DNA of 64,000 nt from Formosa haliotis (GTDB taxonomy: Bacteria; Bacteroidota; Bacteroidia; Flavobacteriales; Flavobacteriaceae), in NCBI RefSeq assembly GCF_001685485.1, contig NZ_BDEL01000001.1:3693501-3757500 (forward strand). The letters run 5' to 3'. Shown here in pieces: positions 1-9,041 of this stretch. Position numbers and translations under genes: made by a program. Numbering within the stretch: the stretch's first letter is position 1; each line of letters opens with the position of its first letter. Under the pieces are notes generated by a model. The model was not told where the DNA came from, did not search any database, and worked only from the letters and a program-made list of their open reading frames with translations.

Positions 1-2368
1 AATGGCGAAAAAGCCTATCTGTTAACCAAAACGGAACTTTACCGTTTTTAGGAATTTGGCTGAATGCAATTTCAAGTTCGTATAAGTTTTCCATACGAGC
101 TTCATCTATACGAGGTGCCTGACTTGTGGCTCCTATAAATGCTCCAGAAAATAAATAAGATAAACCAGGATGGTGTTGCCAAAACGTTAGTAAACTACGC
201 AATAAACTTGGTTTACGCAATAACGGACTATCGGCAGGGGTAACACCACCTAAAGTCACGTGATTTCCACCACCAGTTCCAGTGTGTTTACCGTCGAGCA
301 TAAACTTTTCGGTACCTAAACGCGACTCCTTAGCTAGTTCGTATAGTTTTAAGGTGTTGTGAGTCAGTTCTTCCCAGTTTTTAGCTGGTTGCACATTAAC
401 CTCAATAACACCTGGGTCTGGCGTGATTTTTAGCGATTCTAATCGATTGTCTTTAGGAGGGTCGTAGCCTTCTAAAACAACAGGAATTTTAAGTTCTTTT
501 GCGGTAGCTTCTATAGATGCTACTAAATCCAAAAATATTTCGGCAGAATCTAGAGGAGGTAAAAATAAATGCAATTTTCCATCTCTAATTTCGGCACATA
601 ATGCAGTTCTTATAAAATAATTCGAGTTATCTTCTTCTAGACCATGTTCTGTAATGTGTTTAACACGTTTTGATACCAAATTTCTGTAACTCGGTAGTTT
701 TTTCTTTTTAGTAAAATTATCGGGGATATATTTTGGGAATTCACCATGTTCGGGTTCTAAAATAAGCGAATCTAAAGGGAGTCTTAATCCAATAGGTGAG
801 TTTCCAGGAATTAAAAACAAATGATTTCGTCTAAAGCGCCAGGCATTAGTGTACCATTTATTAGCGGTATTATTTAATGGCAAAACATACCCCACAGCTT
901 TCGACTTGCCATCATTTAGAATTTGCTTCAGTTTGTCTTTTACTAAAAGTGCACTATCGTCTTGTGTAGGGTCTACATCTATAGGGAGTTTACCTTCTTC
1001 CCAAAGGAAATAAAATGCATCTTCATAGGTGGGGATAATGTTCTTGTTAGATACTCCAAGATATTTTGTTAAGGTTTCTAGAAATACTTTGTCGGCATCA
1101 TCGGGTATCGAATTCTGATCGGCAAAAAGGGCAAATAGTTTTTTATTGTGCCATATCTTTTTACCGTCTTTTCTCCAGCAGATTTCAATTTGCCACCGAG
1201 GGAGAGGCTCTCCAGGATACCATTTTCCTTGAGCCTGATGTAAAATACTACCGTTATTAAAATCGTCATATAATTTAGCCGAGAGCGTTTTTGCCAGTTC
1301 ACGTTTATGCGGACCATCTGCAGCTGTATTCCATTCGGGAGATTCCATATCGTCTATGGAGACGAAAGTTGGTTCCCCTCCCATAGTTAGTCGAACATCT
1401 CCTTTTTGTAATTCCTTTTCAACTTTAAAACCAAGTTTATAGATAGCCTTCCATTGCTCTTCGGTATATGGTTTTGTTACACGTGGTGATTCAAAAATAC
1501 GTTTTACAGAATTCTCGAAAAAGAATTCAGTTTCACAAATATCTGTCATTCCAGACACAGGAGCAGCACTTTCAAACGAAGGTGTACATGCCAAAGGGAT
1601 ATGCCCTTCACCTGCTAAAAGGCCGGAAGTAGCATCGAAGCCAATCCATCCTGCTCCCGGGAGGTAAACTTCGGCCCAAGCATGTAAATCGGTAAAATCT
1701 TCTTCGGGACCAGAAGGACCATCTAGAGATTTTTCATCTGATTTTAATTGAACCAAATAGCCAGAAACAAATCGAGCTCCAAATCCTAAATGGCGTAACG
1801 TTTGCACAAATAACCATGCATAGTCGCGGCAAGACCCTGTTTTAAGTTCTAGTGTTTCTTCGCAAGATTGTACACCTGGATCTAAGCGTATGTTGTAGTT
1901 TAAATATTCGTATATTTTTCGGTTTATATCTATTAAAAAATAGATGGTTTTTCTAGGTGTTGTGTCTATGGTTTTAATGAAATCTTTTAAAAGTTGGCCT
2001 TGTTCCGTAACTTCTAAGTATGGAAGGAGTTCCTTTTTTGTGGTTTCATCGTAGGTAAATGGATATTCCTCTGCAGCCTCTTCGACAAAGAAATCGAAAG
2101 GGTTTATGGTTTTTAAATCGGCAATAATTTCAACTTCTACAGATAATTCCTTGGTTTTCTCCGGAAAAATTAAACGCGCCATATAGTTTCCAAAAGGGTC
2201 TTGTTGCCAATTGAAAAACTGATTTTCGGGTTTTATTTTAATCGAATACGATTCTATTGGTGTACGGCTATGTGGGGCAGGACGTAGCCTGAATATATGT
2301 GGTGATAACGAGACTAAGCGATCGTATTTATATAATGTTTTGTGTGAGATAACAATTTTTAGAGCCAT
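1..2368 (-). CDS. Transglutaminase-like protein with DUF2126 domain (3' end outside window)
   Basis: The frame is open without a stop from an ATG at 2366-2368 to the window edge, about 789 residues. The N-terminal part has a bacterial transglutaminase N-domain followed by the Cys-His-Asp triad: Cys in KTGSCRDYAW, His in DLHAWAEVYLPG and Asp in GFDATSG. The remainder matches DUF2126, with segments such as TPDPGVIEVNVQPA, DGKHTGTGGGNH and YLFSGAFIGATSQAPR. Family members are near 1100 residues, so roughly 300 C-terminal residues lie outside. There is no signal peptide, so it is probably cytoplasmic. In other bacteria such genes sit with alpha-E (DUF403) and circularly permuted ATP-grasp genes in a predicted peptide-modifying system; those partners would lie to the left, outside the window. 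The substrate is unknown. Family assignment is firm, function is not. Confidence 0.9.
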   Translation of the reverse strand, partial: MALKIVISHKTLYKYDRLVSLSPHIFRLRPAPHSRTPIESYSIKIKPENQFFNWQQDPFGNYMARLIFPEKTKELSVEVEIIADLKTINPFDFFVEEAAEEYPFTYDETTKKELLPYLEVTEQGQLLKDFIKTIDTTPRKTIYFLIDINRKIYEYLNYNIRLDPGVQSCEETLELKTGSCRDYAWLFVQTLRHLGFGARFVSGYLVQLKSDEKSLDGPSGPEEDFTDLHAWAEVYLPGAGWIGFDATSGLLAGEGHIPLACTPSFESAAPVSGMTDICETEFFFENSVKRIFESPRVTKPYTEEQWKAIYKLGFKVEKELQKGDVRLTMGGEPTFVSIDDMESPEWNTAADGPHKRELAKTLSAKLYDDFNNGSILHQAQGKWYPGEPLPRWQIEICWRKDGKKIWHNKKLFALFADQNSIPDDADKVFLETLTKYLGVSNKNIIPTYEDAFYFLWEEGKLPIDVDPTQDDSALLVKDKLKQILNDGKSKAVGYVLPLNNTANKWYTNAWRFRRNHLFLIPGNSPIGLRLPLDSLILEPEHGEFPKYIPDNFTKKKKLPSYRNLVSKRVKHITEHGLEEDNSNYFIRTALCAEIRDGKLHLFLPPLDSAEIFLDLVASIEATAKELKIPVVLEGYDPPKDNRLESLKITPDPGVIEVNVQPAKNWEELTHNTLKLYELAKESRLGTEKFMLDGKHTGTGGGNHVTLGGVTPADSPLLRKPSLLRSLLTFWQHHPGLSYLFSGAFIGATSQAPRIDEARMENLYELEIAFSQIPKNGKVPFWLTDRLFRH

Positions 2369-2606
2369 ATTTAACCTATTAAAGACGTTACAATTTAAGA
2401 GATTTTTAACCGAAAATTACAGTATGTTTAAAAAAAAAGGAAAGAATATAAAATGTATATTTTTTTTAATTTTAAAATGTGGTTTCAATAATTTTACCTT
2501 GCTTTAAATATTAAATAGGCAATTCTTGTTTTTGTAGCAGGAGATGTAACTGAAATTAGGTGAGTCGCCTAAGTATAAAAAAGGACAATAAAACTGATTT
2601 TAAAAA

Positions 2607-3467
2607 ATGAGAAGCGAAAAGGAGATGAAACGACTTATTCTTAAAAAGGCTCAGTCTGAAGAACATATTCGAGCCGTTTTATTGAATGGTTCTCGAGTAA
2701 ATTCAAATATAAAACCCGATAAGTATCAAGATTTTGATGTGGTTTATATTGTAAAAGATATTGACTTTTTCACTTCTAATCACTGTTGGGTAGATTATTT
2801 TGGACCGCGTTTAATTTGGCAATTACCAGACGATATGAACTTGGGAAATGAAGCTAGGATGAATTCAGGGAAATTTACTTATCTCATGCAATTTACAGGT
2901 GGAAATAGAATCGATTTAACATTGATTTCGATAGATAAATTGCGTAAAGATTTTAAATGGGACAGTCTAACTCATGTCTGGTTAGATAAAGACGGTTTAT
3001 TTGAAAACGTTCCAGAAGCAAACGATTCCGATTATATTATTAAGAAGCCAACAGCACTTGAGTTTAAAGAAACATGCAACGAATTTTGGTGGGTTTGCAC
3101 GTATGTGGGTAAGGGACTTGCCAGAAATGAAATTATTTATGCTAGGGACATGTTAGATACGGTTGTGCGGCCCATGTTCATAAAAATGATTGAATGGCAA
3201 ATTGGTACAGCTACTAATTTTTCTGTCTCGGCAGGTAGAGGCGGAAAGTTTATAAAAAACTATGTCTCCGAATCTGCATATAAAAGGATACTAAAAACCT
3301 ATTCTGATGCTCAAATCTCGAACACTTGGAATGCTTTGGAACTTATGATGGAATTGTTTGGTGATTTTGCAAAATCAGTGACGAACGCATTAAAATACAC
3401 ATATAATATTTCTGAAGAATTACATGTAAAACAATACCTTGCTGAGGTGAAAATAGATAACAATTAA
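2607..3467 (+). CDS. Aminoglycoside 6-adenylyltransferase (ANT(6)/AadS-like)
   Basis: The 286-residue product matches the streptomycin 6-adenylyltransferase family in length and layout. The nucleotidyltransferase motif is near the N-terminus: LLNGSRVN at about residues 25-32, then QDFDVVYIV carrying the metal-binding aspartates at about 41-49. Family motifs WQLPDDMN and DLTLIS follow. It would transfer AMP from ATP to the 6-hydroxyl of streptomycin in the cytoplasm. It stands alone on the plus strand, with no integron, transposon or other resistance gene beside it. Chromosomal copies of this family are common in Flavobacteriaceae, so it may be an intrinsic gene with a weak or different natural role. 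Family call is strong; resistance is inferred. Confidence 0.85.
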   Translation: MRSEKEMKRLILKKAQSEEHIRAVLLNGSRVNSNIKPDKYQDFDVVYIVKDIDFFTSNHCWVDYFGPRLIWQLPDDMNLGNEARMNSGKFTYLMQFTGGNRIDLTLISIDKLRKDFKWDSLTHVWLDKDGLFENVPEANDSDYIIKKPTALEFKETCNEFWWVCTYVGKGLARNEIIYARDMLDTVVRPMFIKMIEWQIGTATNFSVSAGRGGKFIKNYVSESAYKRILKTYSDAQISNTWNALELMMELFGDFAKSVTNALKYTYNISEELHVKQYLAEVKIDNN

Positions 3468-3536
3468 GATACCGCAAAAAAAAGGTTAATTTTTTTTAGT
3501 ATTTAAGTACTGGTTGTGCGTGTGGGAAATGGAAAG

Positions 3537-4655
3537 TTAATGCGATATTTTATAGTTCAATGCGATAAATAATATGACAAAAGGTAATGTAATATTGAAA
3601 TAACTGATATCGAAAGCCGAATTAAACACACACTGAAATATACCGTGTTCAAATATATTTAGAATAAAAGCTATCGCTACGGTAATGAACAAAATAAAGA
3701 CATTAGACCCGATTAGTTCCGATAAGTTATGAACTTTAAAGGAGTAGATTATTGGGGAGATAATAAATAGTATACTAACAATAAATGGTAACTGTCTGTT
3801 TTGTAACTCTAATGGATTATGCATTTTAATATGTTCTATATTATCTGCATTATGAAAACATATAAATAGAAATACGAGAGCAGTTACTACTGCAGTTGTA
3901 ATAAAAATGAGTTTCTTTTTTATAGAAAAGTAATAAAATTCTTTAAAGAGGAGTAAAGATATTGGAATGACTGAAGTTAGTCGAGTTAGTAATAATGCTG
4001 TCGACAGAAATGATAAGACAGAAGTGTTTATACTTTGATTTTTTGTTATTTTTTTCTGAACAACGACTAAAAATAATGTGATAAATATAAAGTTGGACAT
4101 TAAATCACTTTTTGCATAAACCTCCCATAAATAGGCCGGAGAGCAAATTAACAATAACAAGCAAAATAGTCGATCTCTATATGAAGTGAATGTTATATAA
4201 ATAATATAAGCAAAAATAAGGAAGGCAAAAGACTGAAGGAAACCAATATTACCAATTAAATAAAATGGAATTCCGATGAATAGAAGGGTCGGTAGGTTTG
4301 AAGTTCGCCCATTTAAATGATCTATTGCGGAATAAGGGTAATCCCCATTTAATAAAGCAGAAATACCTGCTTCCATAGCAGACCACCGGTCTGTATTAAG
4401 TGTATAACCATCTACTACTATGTTTAAATAGATAGTGACCAGAAAAAAGAATGAAAGAATTAAGAAAAATGAACCTTTATAATAGATTTTTAAATTTGTT
4501 TTTTGAAAAAAATAAATCCAAACTAAAGACAAGCAAAAATATAATAGTGTAAACACATATCCCAAATCTGAGTCCACTCGAGATGAGTATTTGAGTACAA
4601 AAAGGCTATTAATAAATAAGTATAATAAAATTGGTAGGACTAATTTAAAGCTCAT
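3537..4655 (-). CDS. Polytopic membrane protein, possibly glycosyltransferase-like
   Basis: About 372 residues, with around ten hydrophobic segments along its whole length and little soluble sequence. The longest frame opens with a TTG at 4691, but the ATG at 4653-4655 (MSFKLVLP) immediately precedes the first membrane segment and is the better start. A loop between early membrane segments reads NTDRWSAMEAGISALLNGDYPY, resembling the acidic loop after the first helices of polyprenyl-phosphate-dependent GT-C glycosyltransferases. I cannot assign it to a named family. It has no obvious partner: its neighbours are the adenylyltransferase (convergent) and the serine-hydrolase array. Confidence 0.6.
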   Translation of the reverse strand: MSFKLVLPILLYLFINSLFVLKYSSRVDSDLGYVFTLLYFCLSLVWIYFFQKTNLKIYYKGSFFLILSFFFLVTIYLNIVVDGYTLNTDRWSAMEAGISALLNGDYPYSAIDHLNGRTSNLPTLLFIGIPFYLIGNIGFLQSFAFLIFAYIIYITFTSYRDRLFCLLLLICSPAYLWEVYAKSDLMSNFIFITLFLVVVQKKITKNQSINTSVLSFLSTALLLTRLTSVIPISLLLFKEFYYFSIKKKLIFITTAVVTALVFLFICFHNADNIEHIKMHNPLELQNRQLPFIVSILFIISPIIYSFKVHNLSELIGSNVFILFITVAIAFILNIFEHGIFQCVFNSAFDISYFNITLPFVILFIALNYKISH

Positions 4656-4793
4656 AAGTAGATGCCCATTAAAATAGAACGGTAAAAACAAACTAGCTAT
4701 TCTAATTTAAATGTGCAGTAGGTGTTAATCTTGTTTTTAACAAAAGTAAATAAATTAATGTTGTTAGAGTTTTTAAATTTTACTGTGGTTATT

Positions 4794-5246
4794 TTAATTT
4801 TCTAAATGAATGTTTTGGGGGAATGAAGGATCGCTGGTGTAATCGAAAATTCCAGAAGTGTGATTTAATAAATGATGAATTTTTACATTGGGATAATTAC
4901 TACTTAATTCGGGTATAAATTTACTTATAGGGTCTTGGGTAGAAAGCAACCCTTCTTGTTCTAAAAGCAATATAGCAACAGCGGTAAATTGTTTAGTAAG
5001 AGAACCAATACAAAATTTCATGTTTGGAGTTAATGGTACACCAAGCTCCATGTCGGCCATTCCGAAAGCTTTTTGATATAGTTTTTCATTGTTTTTTGTA
5101 ACTAAAATAGACGCTCCTGGTTGCGCTTGTTTTAACTCTAATTGCACAACGGAGTCTAGTTTTTTTTCAAGACTTTGGCTTAAAACAAGGTTGAAGCTAA
5201 AAAAAAGGGACGCTAAAAAAAGAAATAATGGTTTTGAATTTTTCAT
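4794..5246 (-). pseudogene. Truncated serine hydrolase (class C beta-lactamase fold)
   Basis: 150 residues only. It has a signal peptide (cleavage after about FNLVLSQS) and the first third of a beta-lactamase/esterase-type serine hydrolase: the nucleophile motif SLTK and the following HHLLNHTSGI segment are present. The frame ends at a TAA right after this, so the second motif (Tyr-x-Asn) and third motif (Lys/His-x-Gly) are missing. Intact family members are 350-500 residues. Fewer than 140 bases separate its stop from the next gene, and no homologous continuation is visible in another frame, so this looks like a real deletion rather than a frameshift. It probably gives no active enzyme. It is the third and most decayed member of the local array. 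Confidence 0.7.
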
Positions 5247-5271
5247 AATGTTACGAGTTTAAGATGTTAGG

Positions 5272-5547
5272 TTACTGCCTATGGTTTACTACGGGCAAAT
5301 AAATAGCCGAAGGATGCGCCTTATCATGCCAAATGGTATTGGTGGCAATTATCCCTTTTGATTCATCATAATTTTTGCCTCCGGTATTTAAGTTTCTATC
5401 ATTTTTAAATTCTATATGGTATAAAATAGATCTTGTGTATTCGCCCATATAGTAACCAGAATGTTGTTCATCCTTAAAATCTTGTGCTGTTGTAGAAGTA
5501 CTCACTGAAATAATGAGCAGGATTAAAAGGGGTTTTAATAGTTTCAT
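5272..5547 (-). CDS. Small secreted protein, unrecognised
   Basis: 91 residues. The N-terminus is a clear signal peptide (MKLLKPLLILLIISVSTSTTAQ), leaving a mature chain of about 69 residues rich in Tyr, His, Asp and Asn. I recognise no domain. It lies 25 bases upstream of the truncated serine hydrolase and 10 bases downstream of the frameshifted one on the same strand, so all are probably co-transcribed. It could be a remnant of a larger secreted protein: the mature part looks like the opening of a domain that then stops. Confidence 0.5.
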   Translation of the reverse strand: MKLLKPLLILLIISVSTSTTAQDFKDEQHSGYYMGEYTRSILYHIEFKNDRNLNTGGKNYDESKGIIATNTIWHDKAHPSAIYLPVVNHRQ

Positions 5548-6136
5548 ATTTGGCGGTTTAGTTTTTAGTTGACTCCAATTCCCCTATTTTCTCCATGTTG
5601 CCAATAATTTCTCCTTTAAAAAGAAAATTAAAGGTAAGTGGTTTACTGTTTTTAACTTTGGTTAAAGTTATTTCATCTTGACCAATTCCAGCTATTTCAT
5701 TCTCTCTATCGAGTGGAAATGTCGTATCATAAAACAACCAGGAACCATCTGTTAATTTTAATAATTCTATTGATTGACCATCCGGAAAATTTAATATTAA
5801 TCTCGTGTTTTCTTCTTTTGGGATAGCACTGAGCTCACCTTTATTTCCAGATATGGTAAATTTGTAGTGTCCTAATAAAGGTTTTATGTCGCTCTTTTTT
5901 GCTGTAACAATGGTTTCCTTATGTTTTGATATATAATCTTTGCGTTCATCTGGTGTGGTACCTAAAATGTCTGATATACCAGCGGCAAAAAATTTATTTG
6001 TTACTCTTTGGTTTATTAAAACAATAATACTCAAATCGTTATCAGGGAGTTTTAAAAATTCTACTCCCGAAGCTCCATTATGAAATAATACCAATTGGTT
6101 ATCCATGGTCGTTGTAAACCAACCAAAACCATATCC

Positions 6137-6268
6137 AGTTTGTTTTCCATTATTTAAGGTATACGGTGTGTACATCATGGTTTTACTTTCTTCGGTGAGA
6201 AGCAGATTCGTGTTTAGTGCAGCATCCCAATGGATCATGTCGTCGATGGAGGCGAAAACACCGCCAGC
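6137..6268. repeat. Paralogue-identical block 1, copy A
   Basis: 132 bases matching 7598-7729 with only two differences (A/G in each case). It lies inside the central part of the frameshifted serine hydrolase, while the flanking coding sequence of the two paralogues differs heavily. Confidence 0.85.
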
Positions 6269-6686
6269 TGAGATTAATTCTACATCTACAATTCTAGCTC
6301 TGTTTCTGTCAGACACGACCTTACCATCGATTAGGGCATACCCTGTGACTTGATTGGGATGGATGGTAACCTGATCCATAAGATAGGCTGTTTGCATTTT
6401 AGCAGGATCGAAAATGTGTTTTTGCATAAACTCGTTAAAAGACATGCCGGATATTTTATGGATGATGTAGCCTAAAACGTTCATACCATCATCGCTATAT
6501 GAAAATTGTTCACCAGCATTGAACAACAAGGAATCCTTTTTAATATTGGAATATATTTCGTCTGCAGAATACTTTTTAGGAACAATATTGTTTCGGGCAT
6601 TTCCTTCATAATTAGGCAAACCAGAGGTGTGTGTCATTAAATGCCGTATGGTAATAGCATCCCAAGTTTCTGGCGCATCGTGCAAA

Positions 6687-6829
6687 TAGGTTTTTATAGG
6701 TACATCTAATTCTAAAACACCATCTTGTTTTAACAACATAATGGCTACGCAGGTCATGTGTTTGGATATAGAAGCAATCCAAAAGCGGGAAGAATCTGAA
6801 ACCGGTACTTTATATTCTAAACTAGCATA
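6687..6829. repeat. Paralogue-identical block 2, copy A
   Basis: 143 bases matching 8148-8290 with a single difference. It covers the nucleophile SISK region of the serine hydrolase. Confidence 0.85.
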
Positions 6830-7036
6830 TCCGAAATTACCCCTCAAAAGGGGCTTGCCGTTAGAAACTACAGCATAAGCCAATCCGGGGATATTTTGGC
6901 GTTTCATTTCTTTTTTATAAAGGCATCGACTTCTTCAGCTTTTTCTTTGGATATTTCTATAGGTTTCTGTCCGTAGATTGAGCCTATTAAAAAGCAGTTT
7001 ATGATTAGAAATAATAATTTGGTTTTCATAGTGTTG

Positions 7037-8491
7037 TTAGTTTTTATCAGAATCTAATTCTCCAATTTTCTCAATACTACCAATGATTTTTCCATTTAAA
7101 ATAAGATTTAAGGTTAGAGGGTTACTATTTTTAACTTGTTTATACCTTATTTCTCGGCTATGCCATGATTGAGGAAACCTTCTACTATAATATATCCAGC
7201 TATTGTCATTTAATTTTATGAGTTCATTAGATGTTTCACCATCTCCAAAATCAATACACAATGTCGTATTGTCCTCTTTTGTAATTAGACGAATTTGTAG
7301 TTCTAATCCATAAATATCTTTTAAGTTATAATGCCCTACCAAAGTGTTGATCTCATTTTTCTTTGGATTTGTAATATTTGAACGGTTTTTTTCTAAAAAA
7401 TCTTTCCGCTCGTCTGGGGAGTAACCCAGTATGTCGCTAATTTTAGATAAAAAGTGTTTTCTTTTTGCCAAATTGGTAAATACAATTATGCTTACATTCT
7501 TATCAGGTAATCTTAAAAATTCACTTCCAGAAGTCCCAGTATGATATAAAACCAACTGATTGTCTATGGTTGTTGTAAACCAGCCAAAACCATAGTCAGT
7601 TTGTTTTCCATTATTTAAGGTATACGGTGTGTACATCATGGTTTTACTTTCTTCGGTGAGAAGCAGGTTCGTGTTTAGTGCAGCATCCCAATGGATCATA
7701 TCGTCGATGGAGGCGAAAACACCGCCAGCAGGTTGGATTTCCTCTTGAATAAATCTTCCAGAGTTTCTATCGGGGACGACTCCATTTTTTGTAGCTCGAT
7801 ATCCTGTGACTTGATTTGGATGAATGACCAATTGATCCATCAGGTATGCGGTTTGCATATTGGAGGGATCGAAAATGCGTTGCTGCATAAAGTCATTAAA
7901 GCTCATGCCACTGACTTTGTGAATAATATAGCCTAATACGGTCATGCCATCATCACTATATGAAAATTTTTCGCCAGGCTTAAACAGCAGAGAATCCTTT
8001 TTGATATTTTCATAGATTTCGTCGGCAGAATATTCTTTATTTATTTTGTTACTATAAGAAAGACCTTCATATTCTGGCAATCCTGAGGTATGGGTCATTA
8101 AATGTCGGATGGTTATGTCATTCCAAGTTTCTGGCGCATCTGGCAAGTAGGTTTTTATAGGTACATCTAATTCTAAAACACCATCTTGTTTTAACAACAT
8201 AATGGCTACGCAGGTCATGTGTTTGGATATAGAAGCAATCCAAAATCGGGAAGAATCTGAAACCGGTACTTTATATTCTAAACTAGCATACCCATAATTT
8301 CCACGTAATAGGGTTTTACCGTTGGAAACTACAGCATAAGCCATTCCGGGCATGTGTTGCAGTTTCATTTCTTTTTTTATAAAGGCATCGACTTCTTTAG
8401 CTTTTGCTTTGGATATTTCTAGAGATTGTTGAGCATAATTAGAGATTGCCAAGAAGCAGCTTGCTAGGAGTATGAGGAGGTTGATTTTCAT
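7037..8491 (-). CDS. Serine hydrolase (class C beta-lactamase fold), intact
   Basis: 484 residues with a signal peptide (MKINLLILLASCFLAISNYAQ). The beta-lactamase-related domain has its nucleophile in S87-I-S-K90, then LMTHTSGLPEY, then FSYSDDGM (Tyr-Ser-Asp where Tyr-x-Asn is usual) and HTG as the third motif. About 110 C-terminal residues form an extra domain typical of periplasmic members. Likely a periplasmic esterase, D-amino peptidase or transpeptidase-like enzyme; true beta-lactamase activity is not implied. It is first in a minus-strand array with its frameshifted sister 7 bases downstream. It shares two nearly identical DNA blocks with that sister (7598-7729 and 8148-8290). Confidence 0.85.
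   Translation of the reverse strand: MKINLLILLASCFLAISNYAQQSLEISKAKAKEVDAFIKKEMKLQHMPGMAYAVVSNGKTLLRGNYGYASLEYKVPVSDSSRFWIASISKHMTCVAIMLLKQDGVLELDVPIKTYLPDAPETWNDITIRHLMTHTSGLPEYEGLSYSNKINKEYSADEIYENIKKDSLLFKPGEKFSYSDDGMTVLGYIIHKVSGMSFNDFMQQRIFDPSNMQTAYLMDQLVIHPNQVTGYRATKNGVVPDRNSGRFIQEEIQPAGGVFASIDDMIHWDAALNTNLLLTEESKTMMYTPYTLNNGKQTDYGFGWFTTTIDNQLVLYHTGTSGSEFLRLPDKNVSIIVFTNLAKRKHFLSKISDILGYSPDERKDFLEKNRSNITNPKKNEINTLVGHYNLKDIYGLELQIRLITKEDNTTLCIDFGDGETSNELIKLNDNSWIYYSRRFPQSWHSREIRYKQVKNSNPLTLNLILNGKIIGSIEKIGELDSDKN
7598..7729. repeat. Paralogue-identical block 1, copy B
   Basis: Matches 6137-6268 at 130 of 132 positions. Confidence 0.85.
8148..8290. repeat. Paralogue-identical block 2, copy B
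   Basis: Matches 6687-6829 at 142 of 143 positions. Confidence 0.85.
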
Positions 8492-9041
8492 GACATACTA
8501 GTTTACTTATTTATATAATTGAACTACTAAATTTAATTCGTAGGGAGTGTGAATTTTTAAGTATTTCAAATCGACTGATAAATCCTAAGTTTTTATGTCT
8601 AAAAAATATAATTTAAAAGCGTGTGTTAGTAAAAAGTAGAAATGTAAGTATTATAAAAATAGGTGTTTATACTGTAATATACAAACATTTAGGTGTGTAA
8701 GCAGTTAGTGTTTAGTGTAATACCATGTTCTGGTTTTACTGTAATAAGAATTTATCACCGCTTAATTTTTAGAATTTAGTAAGGCCAGGTTAAAAAAACA
8801 TTGTGTATAATAAAGAATCCCCATAAAATGAATCTTTTAAAAAAAGAGAAAGTTTATTATATAAAGCCATAATTTTCGAAGTGGTATATAAAATCAAAGA
8901 CTAAAAAATTGGTTTATACACAGGAATAAGATTATTCAATTACATACGTTTAAATCAAATTTTATCTATATTTGAGAAGCTATATAACCCTGAATTTTTC
9001 TGTAGTACACCATTATTTATTAGTGTTTAAAATCCTGATTT
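8492..9041. other. Intergenic region between divergent genes
   Basis: 550 very AT-rich bases between the serine hydrolase (minus) and the metallopeptidase (plus). Apart from the promoter box at 8967-8974 I see no gene, RNA or repeat. It must also hold the promoter of the serine-hydrolase array. Confidence 0.6.
8967..8974 (+). promoter_or_regulatory. Bacteroidetes -7 box TATATTTG
   Basis: Exact match to the TAnnTTTG consensus, 67 bases before the metallopeptidase ATG. No clear -33 TTG is seen at the expected distance. Confidence 0.45.

Larger units (their letters stand above)
5558..7029 (-). pseudogene. Serine hydrolase (class C beta-lactamase fold), one frameshift
   Basis: The signal peptide and first residues start at the ATG 7027-7029 (MKTKLLFLIINCFLIGSIYG) and run to a TGA just after a run of six A (plus-strand T-run 6911-6916). 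The rest continues in the -1 frame from about 6907 to 5558. The intact paralogue at 7037-8491 has seven A at the same place, so adding one base gives a 490-residue secreted protein with the motifs SISK (nucleophile), YSD in place of the usual YxN, and a final HNG. As written, only a leaderless 449-residue protein could be made. The site reads ATA AAA AAG, so -1 ribosomal slippage could also join the frames. Sequence error, mutation and slippage are all possible; the downstream frame is otherwise intact. Substrate unknown; such proteins are periplasmic esterases or D-Ala-peptidases. Confidence 0.75.

Noticed and set aside
1066-1317. Short frames within the transglutaminase/DUF2126 gene
   Set aside because: They are in other frames of a well-supported coding region and have no protein-like features.
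5272-5547. The 91-residue frame as the front part of the truncated serine hydrolase
   Set aside because: The hydrolase has its own start and signal peptide 25 bases downstream, so the two are separate genes.
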